Source: Nigrospora sphaerica (taxonomy: Eukaryota > Ascomycota > Sordariomycetes > Amphisphaeriales > Apiosporaceae). From it: a stretch of DNA of 64,000 nucleotides. The notes under the pieces were generated by a model. That model was given only the letters and a program-made list of their open reading frames with translations, had not been told where the DNA came from and made no database searches. Shown one piece after another: positions 13,878 through 24,544 of this stretch. The translations under genes were made by a program, and so were the position numbers. Positions within the stretch are counted from its first letter, which is position 1, and each line of letters starts with the position of its first letter. The stretch spans positions 1,736,001-1,800,000 of the forward strand of contig JAGVVL010000009.1 in assembly GCA_018287875.1 (NCBI GenBank), written 5' to 3'.

Positions 13878-14877
13878 TCACGGAGTGGTGCCGCCCGTGA
13901 ACGAGTCACTCCGGACCACGAAGCCGTACGAGTTCTGTCGTCGGCTGCCCGTCAGCAACGCGGTCCCGGCCACGGACATGTTCGGAGAGGGGGGCCTACC
14001 GCCACGTTCCAGACACAGACGCCCTGGCCGTGCTCGGTCGTGGTGGCGCAGCAATCCTCGACCAGCAGGCAGTCCCAGCCGGCGTTGTAGGCGTCGGCGA
14101 GGGTGCCGAGGACGCACTGGTCCGTGTTGACGCCCGCGAATAAGAGCGTCCGCACGCCGCGGGCGCGGAGGTGGCGCCAGAGGGGCTGGTCGGGACGCCA
14201 GAGGCCCGACATGCGGTTCTTGGCGCAGTGCGCGTCGGCCGGCCGCACCGCCGCCGCCAGCGGCGCGTACAGGGCCGCGTTCCACTCGCCCGCCACCAGC
14301 GCCCGCCCCAGCCCCGGCCCCAGGTCGGCCCCGAGCCCGCGCCGCGGGGGCCGGTGCTCCGGGTCGATCAGCGAGCGCGCGAAGCTGCGCTGGACGCTGG
14401 CCGGCATGTCGGCCATGTCCTCGTCGGTGAGGCCCCAGTTCATCCAGACGACCTGTGTAGCGGCCCACGCGTCAGCCCCGACTTCTGCCTCCTCGAGAGG
14501 CCCGCGCCAGGCCCGCTCTCGCTTCGCCGTGGGCCGGACGGGCCGCCGCGCCCCGTCCCGGAAGGAGAAGAAGGATATGCTGCACTTGCCTCAACGCCAA
14601 TCTCCCGGCACCTCTCGATGACCTTGAGGGTGGGCTCGACGCAGGCCAGCCCGGCCGGGTGATGGCGGCACCGCGGGTCCAGGAAGTAGTTCTGCATGTC
14701 GACCACCACCAGAGCCGCGTGCGCCGGGTCGATGGTCACGGCCGTGCCCGGCGGGCCCTGGCTCGTACTCAGCGTGAACTTGTTTGCCCCCTCCCCGCGG
14801 GTCAAGTCGTAGGTCCGCGTGCTGCGTGAGTAGATCCACTGCTCCCCCGGCGGACCAAAGGTGAGATCTGCCGCCAT
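13878..14877 (-). CDS. Isochorismatase-family (cysteine hydrolase) protein
   Basis: Alpha/beta hydrolase of the isochorismatase/nicotinamidase superfamily; members hydrolyse small amides or vinyl ethers, and the substrate here is unknown. Exons on the minus strand: 14877-14590, 14452-14000, 13934-13878, giving 265 residues. The candidate catalytic triad is complete: Asp60 (VVVDMQNYF), Lys174 (AKNRMSGLW) and nucleophile Cys209 (AGVNTDQCVLGT). Intron 1 (14589-14453) has a GC donor (GAG-GCAAGT) and ends CTACACAG; it is needed to join REIGVE to VVWMNWGL. Intron 2 (13999-13935) joins GVCVWNVA to NSYGFVVRSDSF, matching the usual family C-terminus. An AG 10 nt upstream of the second acceptor would shift the frame, so I chose the one that keeps it. 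Confidence 0.88.
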
Positions 14878-15630
14878 GGCTGCGCCACACGAAACGGGTC
14901 CTGTGAACCGGGTGCCGGTTTGCGAAGGGTGATTAAAGAAAAGAAGTGAGGGACTTGGGGTGGCCCAGCTGTAAGTGCGTTCCCCCTCACAGCACTATCG
15001 ATGATACGCGTGTCGATGGGAAGGCGGTATAACTCTGGGTCGTATAAGGTACCGTCGGCAAATCAGGCGCGAGATACCACGGCGAAGGAATGCTCACGTA
15101 CGATTACCTAGGCACTAAAGTACGGATGTTCCTACCACGTATATTTAGGTCCCAGGCAATCAGGGGTCACTCTTACTGCCCGCCCTCCATATCAGGGCAA
15201 CTTGCGCGTGGAGTAAGCATCGGAGCCGTGGCCGTGGTTTGTTGCCCCACATCGGAACTCATCCATTACCCCTCCTTCGGATGCTCTCCGCTGCCTGTCC
15301 CTACATAGCCGCTACACTTATCCGTTCCGGCTTCGGTGTCATACAGCAAGCTTATATATAGTAAGTACTTTGCAAAAAGACAATGTGGTTGTGCTCCACG
15401 GCTTGGATACCCGACGCGTTCGTGTTGGGTAATTCTTTAGTAGGGGGAATTGACCTAGCGCATTCCCGACCATACGTGGGGGCCTGGATGCCCAGGTTAG
15501 AAGACCTGTCTTTGAGTGCACCCAGTGGAATAATCAGTAGGCCACCACATCCATCCACCTATGTAAACCAGGATGGCAAAAGAAGTTTCTACGATGACGA
15601 TATTCTTCAGAAGAGAGAGGCAAAAGAAAT
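14878..15630. other. Intergenic region between isochorismatase gene and tRNA
   Basis: No gene recognised. It would include the promoter of the minus-strand hydrolase gene. Confidence 0.5.
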
Positions 15631-15719
15631 GTTCGCGGCAGGGATCGAACCTGCGATCCTCTGCGTATCTCGAAAGGTAAGATGTAAAGCAGATGCCTTA
15701 ACCACTGGGCCACGCAAAC
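15631..15719 (-). tRNA. tRNA, probably tRNA-Val (UAC), with a 17-nt intron
   Basis: The reverse strand folds as a tRNA. A 7-bp acceptor stem pairs GTTTGCG with CGCGAAC (one G-U). The D arm is GCCC-AGTGGTTAA-GGC, and the T arm is GCAGG-TTCGATC-CCTGC. The discriminator base is A. The anticodon stem TCTGC/GCAGA encloses 24 nt, so an intron is required. Placing it one base 3' of the anticodon, as in all nuclear fungal tRNAs, gives anticodon TAC (15686-15684) and intron 15682-15666. That the locus is a tRNA is near certain; the valine identity depends on the intron position. Confidence 0.85.
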
Positions 15720-16012
15720 AGATACTTGTGGGATGTACCAGATACACGGCTTATCGTAAACTAGATTACAATGTACAAAACCCCGGACGACTTCCAATAT
15801 CTCCAAACGTACTCAACGCTAGGGGGTCCACTGGAAAAGAGGTGCATGCGGGCTGCAGCTTAGGCACATTCCAAGCCCGGGGGCCCCATCAGCCCCGATA
15901 GCCCTGTGAGGTAGGTAGGTCAGAGGCTACCTACGCCGTAGTTTCCTCATCGCATTCAAGCTCTGCCACTGGAGGCCCGGAGATCCATAGCAAAAAGGCC
16001 CAAGCAACCACC
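15720..16012. other. Intergenic region tRNA-RRF
   Basis: Divergent spacer between the tRNA and the ribosome recycling factor gene. It contains TAGGTAGGT and CTACCTAC motifs at 15910-15935; nothing else is seen. Confidence 0.5.
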
Positions 16013-16983
16013 ATGGCTGCACGTTCACTCGTGCGTCAAGGCAGACTCTTCTGCGAGGTCACAGGCATGTAAGTCTCTGCCATTGGTTGTTTTTCTTTCT
16101 CTTTCTTTCGTCGCCCTCCCCCCAAGGGTTTGATTGATTAACACCCGGGCACAGCTACCAAAATGTCGCGAGGCCCTCGTATGGCCGGCTGAGAGCCGCG
16201 GGCTCGCTCTACCTTGTGCAGACGGCGCCGACGGCCACGGTCACACCCGCGCCGACCCCGCGCCGCGCTTTCCACGATACGCCCCGCCGGCTGGCCAAGG
16301 GCAAAGGGAACAAGAAGGGCGAACACAAGGACCGTCACAGTGAGCCCACACCGTCGGCCGCAGGTGGCGGCGGCGGCGGCGGCGGCGGCGGCCACCCGGT
16401 TCCGACGCCCGATGAGGTGCTCGACTTCGCCGACGTGCAGTCGCGGCTCGCCAAGCACGCGACGCAGGGGCAGGACCTGCTCAAGAAGCTGCGGTCGGGC
16501 GGGCGTTTCAACCCGGAGCTGTTGGGGGGCGTGCGGGTGCAGGCGGACCGCAAGGACGGCGCCGTCTACCCGCTGCGCGAGCTGGCGGCCGTGGTGCCGC
16601 GCGGCGGCCGCGCCGTCAGCATCATCGTGCACGAGGCCGCCTACCTCAAGCCCGTGCTGAGCGCCATCCAGGCACACAAGGACTACAACCAGCAGCCCCA
16701 GCGCGACCCCGACAACGAGCTCGAGCTTATCCTCAAGATTGAGGCCGAGGCCCCCGACGACGCCGCCAAGCGCGTCCGCGCCGTCTGCCACGAGTGGCGC
16801 GAGCGCATCCGCGAGGTCCGCAAGAAGCGCGCCGCCCTGCACGACAGCTGGAAGAAGGACCGCCTGCTGCTGCCCGATATCAAGCGCAAGGCCGACACCG
16901 AGCTGGAGAAGGTCATCAAGGCCGAGCTGGCCAAGCTCGATGCCGTCGAGAAGGACGCCACCAAGGCGACCGGGGCCAAATAG
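16013..16983 (+). CDS. Ribosome recycling factor, mitochondrial
   Basis: Releases mitochondrial ribosomes from mRNA after termination. Exons 16013-16068 and 16155-16983 give 294 residues. The intron (GTAAGT ... CACAG) joins VTGI-YQNVARPSYGRL in frame. The N-terminus is basic and lacks acidic residues after the first exon (PTPRRAFHDTPRRLAKGKG), as expected of a mitochondrial presequence. A tract of about ten glycines (GGC repeat, 16363-16391) separates it from the RRF domain. That domain shows NPELLGGVRVQAD, PLRELAAVVPRGGRAVSIIV and the C-terminal helix REVRKKRAALHDSWKKDRLL. It is convergent with another probable mitochondrial protein gene 300 bp downstream. Confidence 0.92.
16363..16391 (+). 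repeat. GGC trinucleotide run encoding poly-Gly
   Basis: In-frame GGT/GGC repeat in the linker of the recycling factor; likely to vary in length between strains. Confidence 0.85.
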
Positions 16984-17281
16984 AAGCGCGGTAGAAAATA
17001 GGACGACGCAGCGTGGTCTTGTGTGCACGGCCAGCCCTCTCTTGTATCATGTGCTACGTTTACGACTTGGTGTGCTTAACGAGCGCCACAGTGATGGCCC
17101 TCACCTGCGGGTTGTGTAGAACGGCCGGTGACCGCCGGGGCCGCCACGGTTGGGATCCAAGCACTGTCACGCTCGTACAAGTGCCTCGGCTGTGCCATCC
17201 TTGGTGTTACATTGTCTATCTTCTCCAAGCATACAAACTGGAGCACGCAGTGGTTCCAGCTATGGCCAAGATCCGCGCATC

Positions 17282-18460
17282 TTACGCTTTTTTGGCCTGG
17301 GGTGCGCGAGCGCCGGGGTTCGGAGCCGTCGCCGGCAGCAAGGACTTGATCTTGGCCTCGATGCCCCGCTCGGCGTGTGCGTTCCACGTGCCATCGCGCT
17401 TGACATAGCTCTTCAGAGTGGCCAAGGTGTCGCCGGGCTGTCCGAACACCGGGCCGTCGTACTTGCCCAGCAGGGCAGCGTCGAGGACGGCGCTCTTGGT
17501 CTCCTGGGGCGCCGGCGCGAACGATGTCCTTGCCTGGCGCATCGCCCACTTCTTGGCCTCCTCGGTCGGGAAGAAGACGCCAGTGCCCTTTCGGTAGAGG
17601 TCGCGCGCCAACGGGGCGTCGAGGTGGTCGTCGGGGCTGTAGGGTCGCCCGCCGCCCAGTAGCCGTGCTTGCCTGAGAACGGTGGCGTGTTGCGCCAGCG
17701 GCGTGGCCGAGCTCGCCACGGCGGGCGCGTAGCCGGCGAGGTCCTTGAGCAGGTCGAGCTTGGGTTCGAAGTTGTGCACGACGCCCACGTCGACGACGTC
17801 GTACCACTTGTCGAATTCCGGGTCTTCCTCCTTGGCCGCGAAGCGCTGGTAGTCGGCCTCGTCGGCGTTTTGCTGCTGCCGTGCACCGCGGGACGGACGG
17901 TCGTCACCCCTTCTTCCCCGGCCACCACGCCCGCCGCGTCCACCGCCCCCCCGGCCGCCGAAGCCACCGCCTCCCATGCCGCCCCGGCCGCGGGCAAAAG
18001 CCCCGCCGCGGCTGCGGAATCCGCTGGGGACGCCGTTGATGACACTGGATGCACCCGGCGGGGCGCGTGTCGGCAACCCTGAGAGGTTGCCTCGGGCCAT
18101 GCCTCCGCGGGCGCCGGCAAAGCGTCCGCCGGTGCCGCCCCGTAGGCTCGGGACGCGGATGACGGTAGGAGCCTCGGGGGTTCGGGGTGCAGCACCCGCT
18201 GTCGGCGGTGCGGTCGTTGTAGGCCGCGCATCTCCGGCAGGTCGAGAAGCACCGGTCGTCGGTCGCGAGGTTTCGTTCATGGAGAAGAGCTCGTTGGCGG
18301 CGGCGGCGGAGCGTTGACGGCCGCTCGGTCGCTTGGGCGTGTCGTTGCAACGCGCCTGGGCCATGGAGAAGTGTCGCAGCGAGGCGGCGATGCCGTCGGC
18401 TGCGCGCAGCAGGTCGGGCCTGCTGCGGCCGGCAGCCGATTGGAGAGGTTGCCGCATCAT
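17282..18460 (-). CDS. RGG-rich probable mitochondrial protein, function unknown
   Basis: Single-exon ORF of 392 residues. The N-terminus (MMRQPLQSAAGRSRPDLL ... ASLRHFSMAQARC) is basic and amphipathic, like a mitochondrial presequence. Residues about 110-200 form a Gly/Arg-rich region with RGG and GGRGG repeats, typical of RNA-binding proteins. The C-terminal half is ordered (EFDKWYDVVDVGVVHNFEPK ... YDGPVFGQPGDTLATLKSYV) and ends in a basic Ala/Lys tail. I do not recognise a named family. A mitochondrial-ribosome-associated or RNA-binding role is inference from the RGG region, the presequence and the adjacent recycling-factor gene. Confidence 0.75.
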   Translation of the reverse strand: MMRQPLQSAAGRSRPDLLRAADGIAASLRHFSMAQARCNDTPKRPSGRQRSAAAANELFSMNETSRPTTGASRPAGDARPTTTAPPTAGAAPRTPEAPTVIRVPSLRGGTGGRFAGARGGMARGNLSGLPTRAPPGASSVINGVPSGFRSRGGAFARGRGGMGGGGFGGRGGGGRGGRGGRGRRGDDRPSRGARQQQNADEADYQRFAAKEEDPEFDKWYDVVDVGVVHNFEPKLDLLKDLAGYAPAVASSATPLAQHATVLRQARLLGGGRPYSPDDHLDAPLARDLYRKGTGVFFPTEEAKKWAMRQARTSFAPAPQETKSAVLDAALLGKYDGPVFGQPGDTLATLKSYVKRDGTWNAHAERGIEAKIKSLLPATAPNPGARAPQAKKA

Positions 18461-19075
18461 CTTAGGCGTTGCTTGCGTGAGGTTCCAAGTCCTGACCTCG
18501 CCTGGGAAACGGGCCTTGGGAATTTCGTTCTGGCCGAAAAGTAAGTGGAGGGGCGGGATTGGTTAGCTCTAGCTTCCGCTTAGGTAAGCCCATGCCCATC
18601 CCACTCTGCCTTCATCCAACATGGATCCCTAAATCCAATGCTCATGGGGATCCATTGATTGCGACTACGTACGACGACGTACCACACCCGGCTCGTATGG
18701 AACCTTGACGACCAACAGGACACAAGCATTCCAATAGCTCTCATATGTGAATTTTCACCCATACATTGGCCACATCTTGCCTGGCTAATTTTCACTTCAA
18801 AGCGTCACGGCAGTCATCATACCCTCCTGATTAATCCGCACGTCGTGACAACTACGTCTTCAAAACGCCCAAGTAGTACTGGCTGACAAAGAATACTTCT
18901 TGAATAAATATAGCAGGGTGACCCTTTCTTGCCTAAGTCCTAGGCGGATAATTTAAGTTTGTAAGGTGCTTATGTTCCGAGTACGTTACGGTTAACCATG
19001 ACAACGTCGTAATAGCTGGACAATGTGCCTGGATGGAAGTGGTATCTTGAATTGTAAAGAAGAAAGCTGGCTCGT
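18461..19075. other. Intergenic region RGG protein / SSADH
   Basis: Promoter of the RGG protein and 3' end of the dehydrogenase gene. The part 18880-19020 is noticeably AT-rich; no gene is seen. Confidence 0.5.
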
Positions 19076-20790
19076 CTAGCTTTGCAGAGGCTTCCCCATG
19101 CCTCCGTACGTGACGGTCTTGATGTGCTGGTACTCCTCGATGCCGTACTTGGACCCCTCTCGGCCGAATCCGGACTGCTTCACGCCTCCAAACGGAGACG
19201 CCGTGTCCGAGATGAGCCCCGTGTTGACGCCGACCATGCCGACCTGCAAAGCCTCGGACACGCGGTAGATGCGCTCAAGATCCCTGGAGAAGAAGTAGCC
19301 TGCCAGACCAACCTCGGCAGCGTTGGCCAGGTCGACCACCTCCTTCTCCGTCTTGAAAGGAAACAAGCCCGCCAGCGGACCGAACGTCTCCTCGGAGGCG
19401 ACGGCCATTTCCTTGGTCATGCCCGTGATGACGGTGGGCTGGAAATAGTTGGCGCCAAGATCCGGGAGCCTCTGGCCACCCACAACAACCTTGGCACCCT
19501 TGCTCTGCGCATCTTGCACATGCGCCTCGACCTTGGAAACGGCTCGGTCGTGGATCAAAGGTCCGTGGGTGGTGCCTTCGTCGAAGCCGTTGCCCACCTT
19601 GAAACCCTTGACCTTCTCGGCAAACTTGGTGGCAAACTCGTCGTAGATGCCCTCCTGCACATAGATGCGGTTGGCGCAGACGCAGGTCTGGCCCGAGGCC
19701 CGGAACTTGGACGCAATGGCGCCAGCGACGGCGGCATCCACATCGGCATCGTCAAACACGATGAAGGGCGCGTTGCCGCCCAACTCCATCGACATGATCT
19801 TCAGCGTAGACGAGGCCTGCTTCATGAGCAGCTTACCCACGTTGGTGGAGCCCGTGAAGGATACCTTCTGGATCGTGGGGTGGGTAGTCAGCGTCTCTCC
19901 GACCTGCGGGGTGTTTTCCAGCGTGGTGACGACGTTGACGACACCCTTGGGGATGCCGGCCCGGTGCGCCAGCTCGCAGAGCGCCAAGCTCGTGAAGGGC
20001 GTCTCCCCCGGCGCCTTGCATACGGCGGTGCAGCCGGCCGCCATGGCCGGGCCGATTTTACGCGTAAGCATGGCCGCCGGGAAGTTCCAGGGCGTGATGA
20101 GGCCTACGACGCCCACGGGCTCCTTGATCGTCACGACCCGGTTGCCAGCGATGGAGGCGGGGATGTTGTCGCCGTACGTGCGCGGGGCCTCTTCGCTGAA
20201 CCACTCGAAGAAGTTGGCGGCGTAGGCGACCTCGCCCTTGGCATCGGCGAGCGGCTTGCCGTTCTCCCACGTAATCAGCGTGGCGAGATCCTCGGCGTTC
20301 TCCACCATCAGGTCATACCACTTGCGCAGCATCTTGGACCGCTCGCGACCCGTCTTACTCTTGAAGGCCGGAAACGCGGCGGCGGCGGCGGCGATGGCTT
20401 TCTCGGTGTCTTTGGCGTCGAACTCGGGGCAAGTAGCGATGAGCTTTCCGGTCGAGGGGTCGTGAACCTCGAAGGTCTTGCCCGAGGCGGCCTTGACCCA
20501 TTCGCCATTCACGTAACAGACATCCGTCTTCAGCAGGGACGGGTCATTGAGCTACACGGGGGCCATGGTGTCAGCTCTCTTTCCTTGCGCAGTGGCCAAT
20601 GGGCCAGACAGCGGCGGTAGCGGCAGCGCGGCACGAGGCGAGGCGAGGCGGTACGGACCTTGGGAACGGGCGCCATATTGGACGCAAATCGGGGGATCAC
20701 GAGGGGGAGCGTAGTTCGCTGGAAGTGGGAGCGCACGCTATATCGCAAAGGTGATCCGGCGTTTCTTTGCAGCGTGCGGAAGAGACTCAT
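19076..20790 (-). CDS. Succinate-semialdehyde dehydrogenase [NAD(P)+]
   Basis: Oxidises succinate semialdehyde to succinate, the last step of the GABA shunt. Exons on the minus strand: 20790-20659 and 20551-19076, giving 535 residues. The first exon encodes a likely mitochondrial presequence (MSLFRTLQRNAGSPLRYSVR...). The intron joins APVPK to LNDPSLLKTDVCYVNGEWVK; an in-frame TAG sits just upstream of the acceptor, so phase-0 splicing is required, using a rare GTCCGT donor. Family marks: NAD-binding FTGSTNVGKLL, general-base Glu in MELGGNAPF, and nucleophile Cys in SGQTCVCANR. The CVC pair resembles the redox-switch cysteines of human SSADH. The C-terminal block SPFGGVKQSGFGREGSKYG is specific to SSADH among aldehyde dehydrogenases. 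Confidence 0.93.
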
Positions 20791-22816
20791 TTTGGAATGC
20801 AGGGCCGTGTCAGAGGGCAGCCGGCGTTGCGTCTAATAAGTACCAAGTGCGTCTTGGGGCTGGTCACCAAAGGCGCGGGGCGGATTAGGATGTGAGGCCG
20901 AAGTGCGGGGAGGAGATCATCTGGCGGCGTCCGCTTATGTTTCAATCGGGCAATGGCATGCGGGCAAACCGTCGTCCTGTGAAGCTCCGGCTCGTCGTCC
21001 GGCCGATGCTGGTCAACAACTCCGTGACGTCGACCTAACATCCTGGCCGAGAGCCCCTCTGGGAGGAGCTGGTGTGGGGAGACTGGCCGGATATAGCAGG
21101 TCCAGCCGACGGGCAATAGTGGGGAAGTGGGAATAGCGGCTGATATGGCTTCTGGTACGGCACCCAGATAAGAGAAGAACGAACCGGTCCTTCCTTATTG
21201 ACAATTTTAGCCCCTCGTTATCTATTCGTTTCGTTGAGCTTTTCTTAATTTTACTTGCTCTGGCTTTTTCTTACCGGGAAAGTTGAGGGGGGCGACAGTT
21301 CCGAGGTCGGCCGCCGGCTCTAATATCAGCTCTACTGATTTGTCTCGAAATTGCCTACTCGGTTACTCTGTAACTATCTACTACCCCTCAGCAAGTGCCG
21401 GTCCTGCTTTACTTCCATACTCTTTGCATTCACCAAAAGTGGCAACAATTCCTTTGCTATGACTGAGCATGTAGCCCCCTGCGCCGGTGGTGGTGCGATT
21501 AACAATGGGCCTGGTATAACAAGAGCACCCCGTGAGTTCTACTTCGGCGTGCGGCTCATTGCAGGTCCTGCGTGCCTTGAGCAATACGCCACTCGGGAAC
21601 AACTGTGTGAGACAGACGGTGACCCTCGTGGTTGGTCACTATGGCCGTGCTTACTGAAAGCCACAACAGTTGTAGCTAGCCAAACCTCTCTTGAAAACAT
21701 CTTCCCTTGCTTCAACGATCATCGTGTCTACAATCATTGCGACGCCTTAGAAACTGCCGGGGCTTTATTATAAAACTCGTGACAAACCCCTTCAAGGATC
21801 GTCCCTTCACTAGGCCCTTTGCTGCCGGTCCCTCTACTGCCGGTCCCCTATACTGGATACTTTTATCCCTCGCCGCCACATCTATGGCTTATACGATACT
21901 CTACGTACGTATGTAGTCGGGAGGAGTAACCCCCCTAACGCATTATGGATGCTTTTAACTGATGGATTTTTTACTTTCAGAATCAGCCAAGTAGATACAT
22001 AGTGCTTGAGAACGTAGGTTTCCTTCATGTGTTTAAGCCTACTAAAATGGAACTACAAAAAAGCTTGAGTTTAAATAAACAATTCTAGTGACAACCCGCC
22101 TTAGGTCGCACCTACGATGCCATTCTAAAATTGGGAAAGCTACGCTTAAGCCTTACCCCCGGAACTAAGATCTAAAAAATGCGAAGGTGAAGGCTTTGAA
22201 TTAAATATCGTCTCTTTGCTGCCGGTCCCTTTACTCTAGCCGGTCCCTCTGCTGCCAGTGTCTCTGTACTTATAACAGTCCAGCAACATGGTTCAGGGAG
22301 ATCAGACCAATGTATGTCCCACAGGCCATCTTGCTTTCGCCTTGAGGAAGAGGTCGACGACCTTGAAGGGGAGACACCGGGCCATCCCCGCACTTACCAC
22401 GGCTCAACTCATGCAATTATTGTATACATGTGTGTGTGACAGCTCCTCGCCGGGACCATAGCTTCGGTCAAGCAGCATGTATGGCTGGTGACCAATGAGC
22501 CGTATTGATCAGAGGCATGGGTTATATCCCAGTTAGTAACAGACACCAGTTGTGCTGCGTCATGGGGCCAGGTAAATAGACTTGGCTTACACAACTGTGT
22601 TTAGTCGTACCGGTCCACGTGTTTACACGAGGGCTCCCTTGGCGAACGCGATTCATGCCGACGAGTCCGAGCTTCATCACAAATATGGACTCCCGAGATA
22701 GTCCGTCAAATGCTGTTGTATGCTCAAATAGTCCAGACGGGCAGCATTCCAGAGGGGGCATCCGTCCAGACGAGCACCTAGTCGTATCTTTGAGAACTGA
22801 CACCGCGTTGTAGAGC
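20791..22816. other. Intergenic region SSADH / GH79, with AT-rich relic
   Basis: 2 kb between divergent genes. The ORF at 21351-21773 has no codon bias or recognisable domain, and I do not call it a gene. The segment 21900-22210 is AT-rich and bounded by a direct repeat listed separately. Confidence 0.5.
21817..22230. repeat. 17-bp direct repeat flanking an AT-rich segment
   Basis: CTTTGCTGCCGGTCCCT occurs at 21817-21833 and, identically, at 22214-22230. Each copy is followed within 20 nt by another GCCGGTCCC. The roughly 380 bp between them is much richer in A and T than its surroundings. This could be a decayed mobile-element fragment or a repeat-induced-mutation remnant; no coding capacity remains. 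Confidence 0.55.
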
Positions 22817-24544
22817 ATGTTTTCTTTATATTTTTCCGGCCTCACTCTGGCCTTGGCTAGTACAGCGTCCTGCCGGTTTCGCCCACCTTCAAAGGCCGAC
22901 AAGCCTTTCTTCGCCCAGCCCTTGGATGGATTCATCAGTTACTCGGTGGAACTCTTTTCCTTCCCCGACTATGCTGGTAACGCTTGGGTCCGTTGCTAGG
23001 ATGGTTCGTCTTGGGCTAACTCATTTGGCCTCAGGCAACAACAGCCACCCGAATAAGTTCTCCGACAACCTGCTCGAAAACATTGGCAATCTCCAAGGGA
23101 GGAGGCCGTATATCCGTGTAGGTGGTATTACCCAGGACTACGCCATCTACAATGGCAGCTTGAAAACGGCCGTTGAGGGCAAACGGGACCCCTACAGGAG
23201 CCCAGATTTCCCCACGACGTTTGCAATAGGCCCCTCGTTCTTCGAGTCGTACAATACGTGGCCGAATGTCACATTCTCTCACGGCTTCAACCTTGGCGGC
23301 AACCGGGACCCCCGGGTCCGTGAAACACTACTCCAGACTGCTCCTCTGGTCTGCAAGGTCCTTGGCGGGGGGAAGCTGTACGCATTCGAGTACGGCAACG
23401 AGGCCGACCTCTATGCCACGAGCGCACAAGGGCCAGTGCGGCCGTCGAGTTACAACGAATCTACCTATGTGGAAGAATGGCTCGAAGGCACACGAGCGAT
23501 CCGGAAGGCCATACAAGAGGCGTGCCCCGAATTCCGATCCGGGAACGATAAACTGCGTTTCATGGCGCCTTCCTTTGCCGGTACAAACAACCACCTGTCG
23601 GCTCGGAAGGCTTGGGCATCTGGATTGAACTCGGACGGCGATATCCAGTATTTTTCCTCGCACAAGTGAGTTCCAACTTGGCTTCCGCCCTGTACGCGGG
23701 ATTCCCAACGACGGAGGCAGGGCTGATTCTTGACTCCAGTTATATTAGCGGTGCCAACTCCCCGGGCGTCACCCTGCAGGGAACGCTCATGAACCACAAC
23801 CGAACAATGCTCAGCGTCGACGCGCAGACGGCCGAGTACCGAGCCATCAACCCGAGCGTCCCGCATGTCTTTGGCGAGGCCAATTCTCTGTACAACCAAG
23901 GCCGGCCCGGGCTGTCTAACACGTTTGGCGCGGCGCTCTGGGCCATCGATTTCTGCCTTTACAGTGCATCCAGCGGTATCGGGAGAGTACACCTGCACAT
24001 GGGCACCGACTACCGGTACCAGTCATGGCAGCCCATCACGACCGACCGCACGACGATAGGAACCAAGGCCCCCTACTATGGCAACATCGCGGTGGCGGCC
24101 TTTCTGGGCGACCGGCGTGTTGGGCAGGTTCAGATCGGCCACTTGCCCGACGCGGGGGTCGACCTTTGCACAGTATATGGTGCCTACGTGGAGGGCGTGC
24201 TCCAAAGGCTCATGATTATCAATATGAGGGAGTACAACTACTCGTCCCCCGATTCCCCGGCGAGGCCGAGCCAGTTGATCACGGTGGAGATGAAGGATGC
24301 TCCGGACAGTATGACAGGCACGCTGCAGAGGCTCCGCGCCAACGGCAGCGATGCCATCACCGGCATCACCTGGGATGGGTGGAGTTATAACTACGAATTG
24401 GCGGAAGGGAAGCCGGTCAGACTGCCCAACGTCACCATCGGCGAGACGTTGAAGATCGAGAACGGGGTCGTCCAGCTTACGGTACCAGACTCGGAAGCGG
24501 TGATTGTGAATTTGCAGCGACAAACGACGGCTGTGTCGATGTGA
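22817..24544 (+). CDS. Secreted glycoside hydrolase family 79 (beta-glucuronidase-like)
   Basis: Three exons, 22817-22976, 23035-23665 and 23740-24544, give 531 residues. The introns (58 and 74 nt) join PDYAG-NNSHPNKFSDN and YFSSH-NYISGANSPGV, blocks I recognise from fungal GH79 enzymes. An N-terminal signal peptide (MFSLYFSGLTLALASTASC) predicts secretion. In the catalytic domain, Glu of FEYGNEADLY is the likely acid/base and Glu of HVFGEANSLYNQG the nucleophile. The C-terminal part is the beta-sandwich domain typical of the family (NVTIGETLKIENGVVQLTVP), and several N-glycosylation sequons are present. Family members remove glucuronic or 4-O-methylglucuronic acid from glycans such as arabinogalactan; the substrate here is not determinable. 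Convergent with the MARVEL-like gene. Confidence 0.9.

Noticed and set aside
19082..20620. 512-codon plus-strand ORF opposite SSADH
   Set aside because: Antisense shadow of a strongly biased coding frame; low-complexity product with no recognisable domain.
21351..21773. 140-codon ORF with a possible 33-nt GTGAGT...TTGCAG intron
   Set aside because: The intron would be shorter than known fungal minima, codon use is unbiased and no signal peptide or domain is seen.
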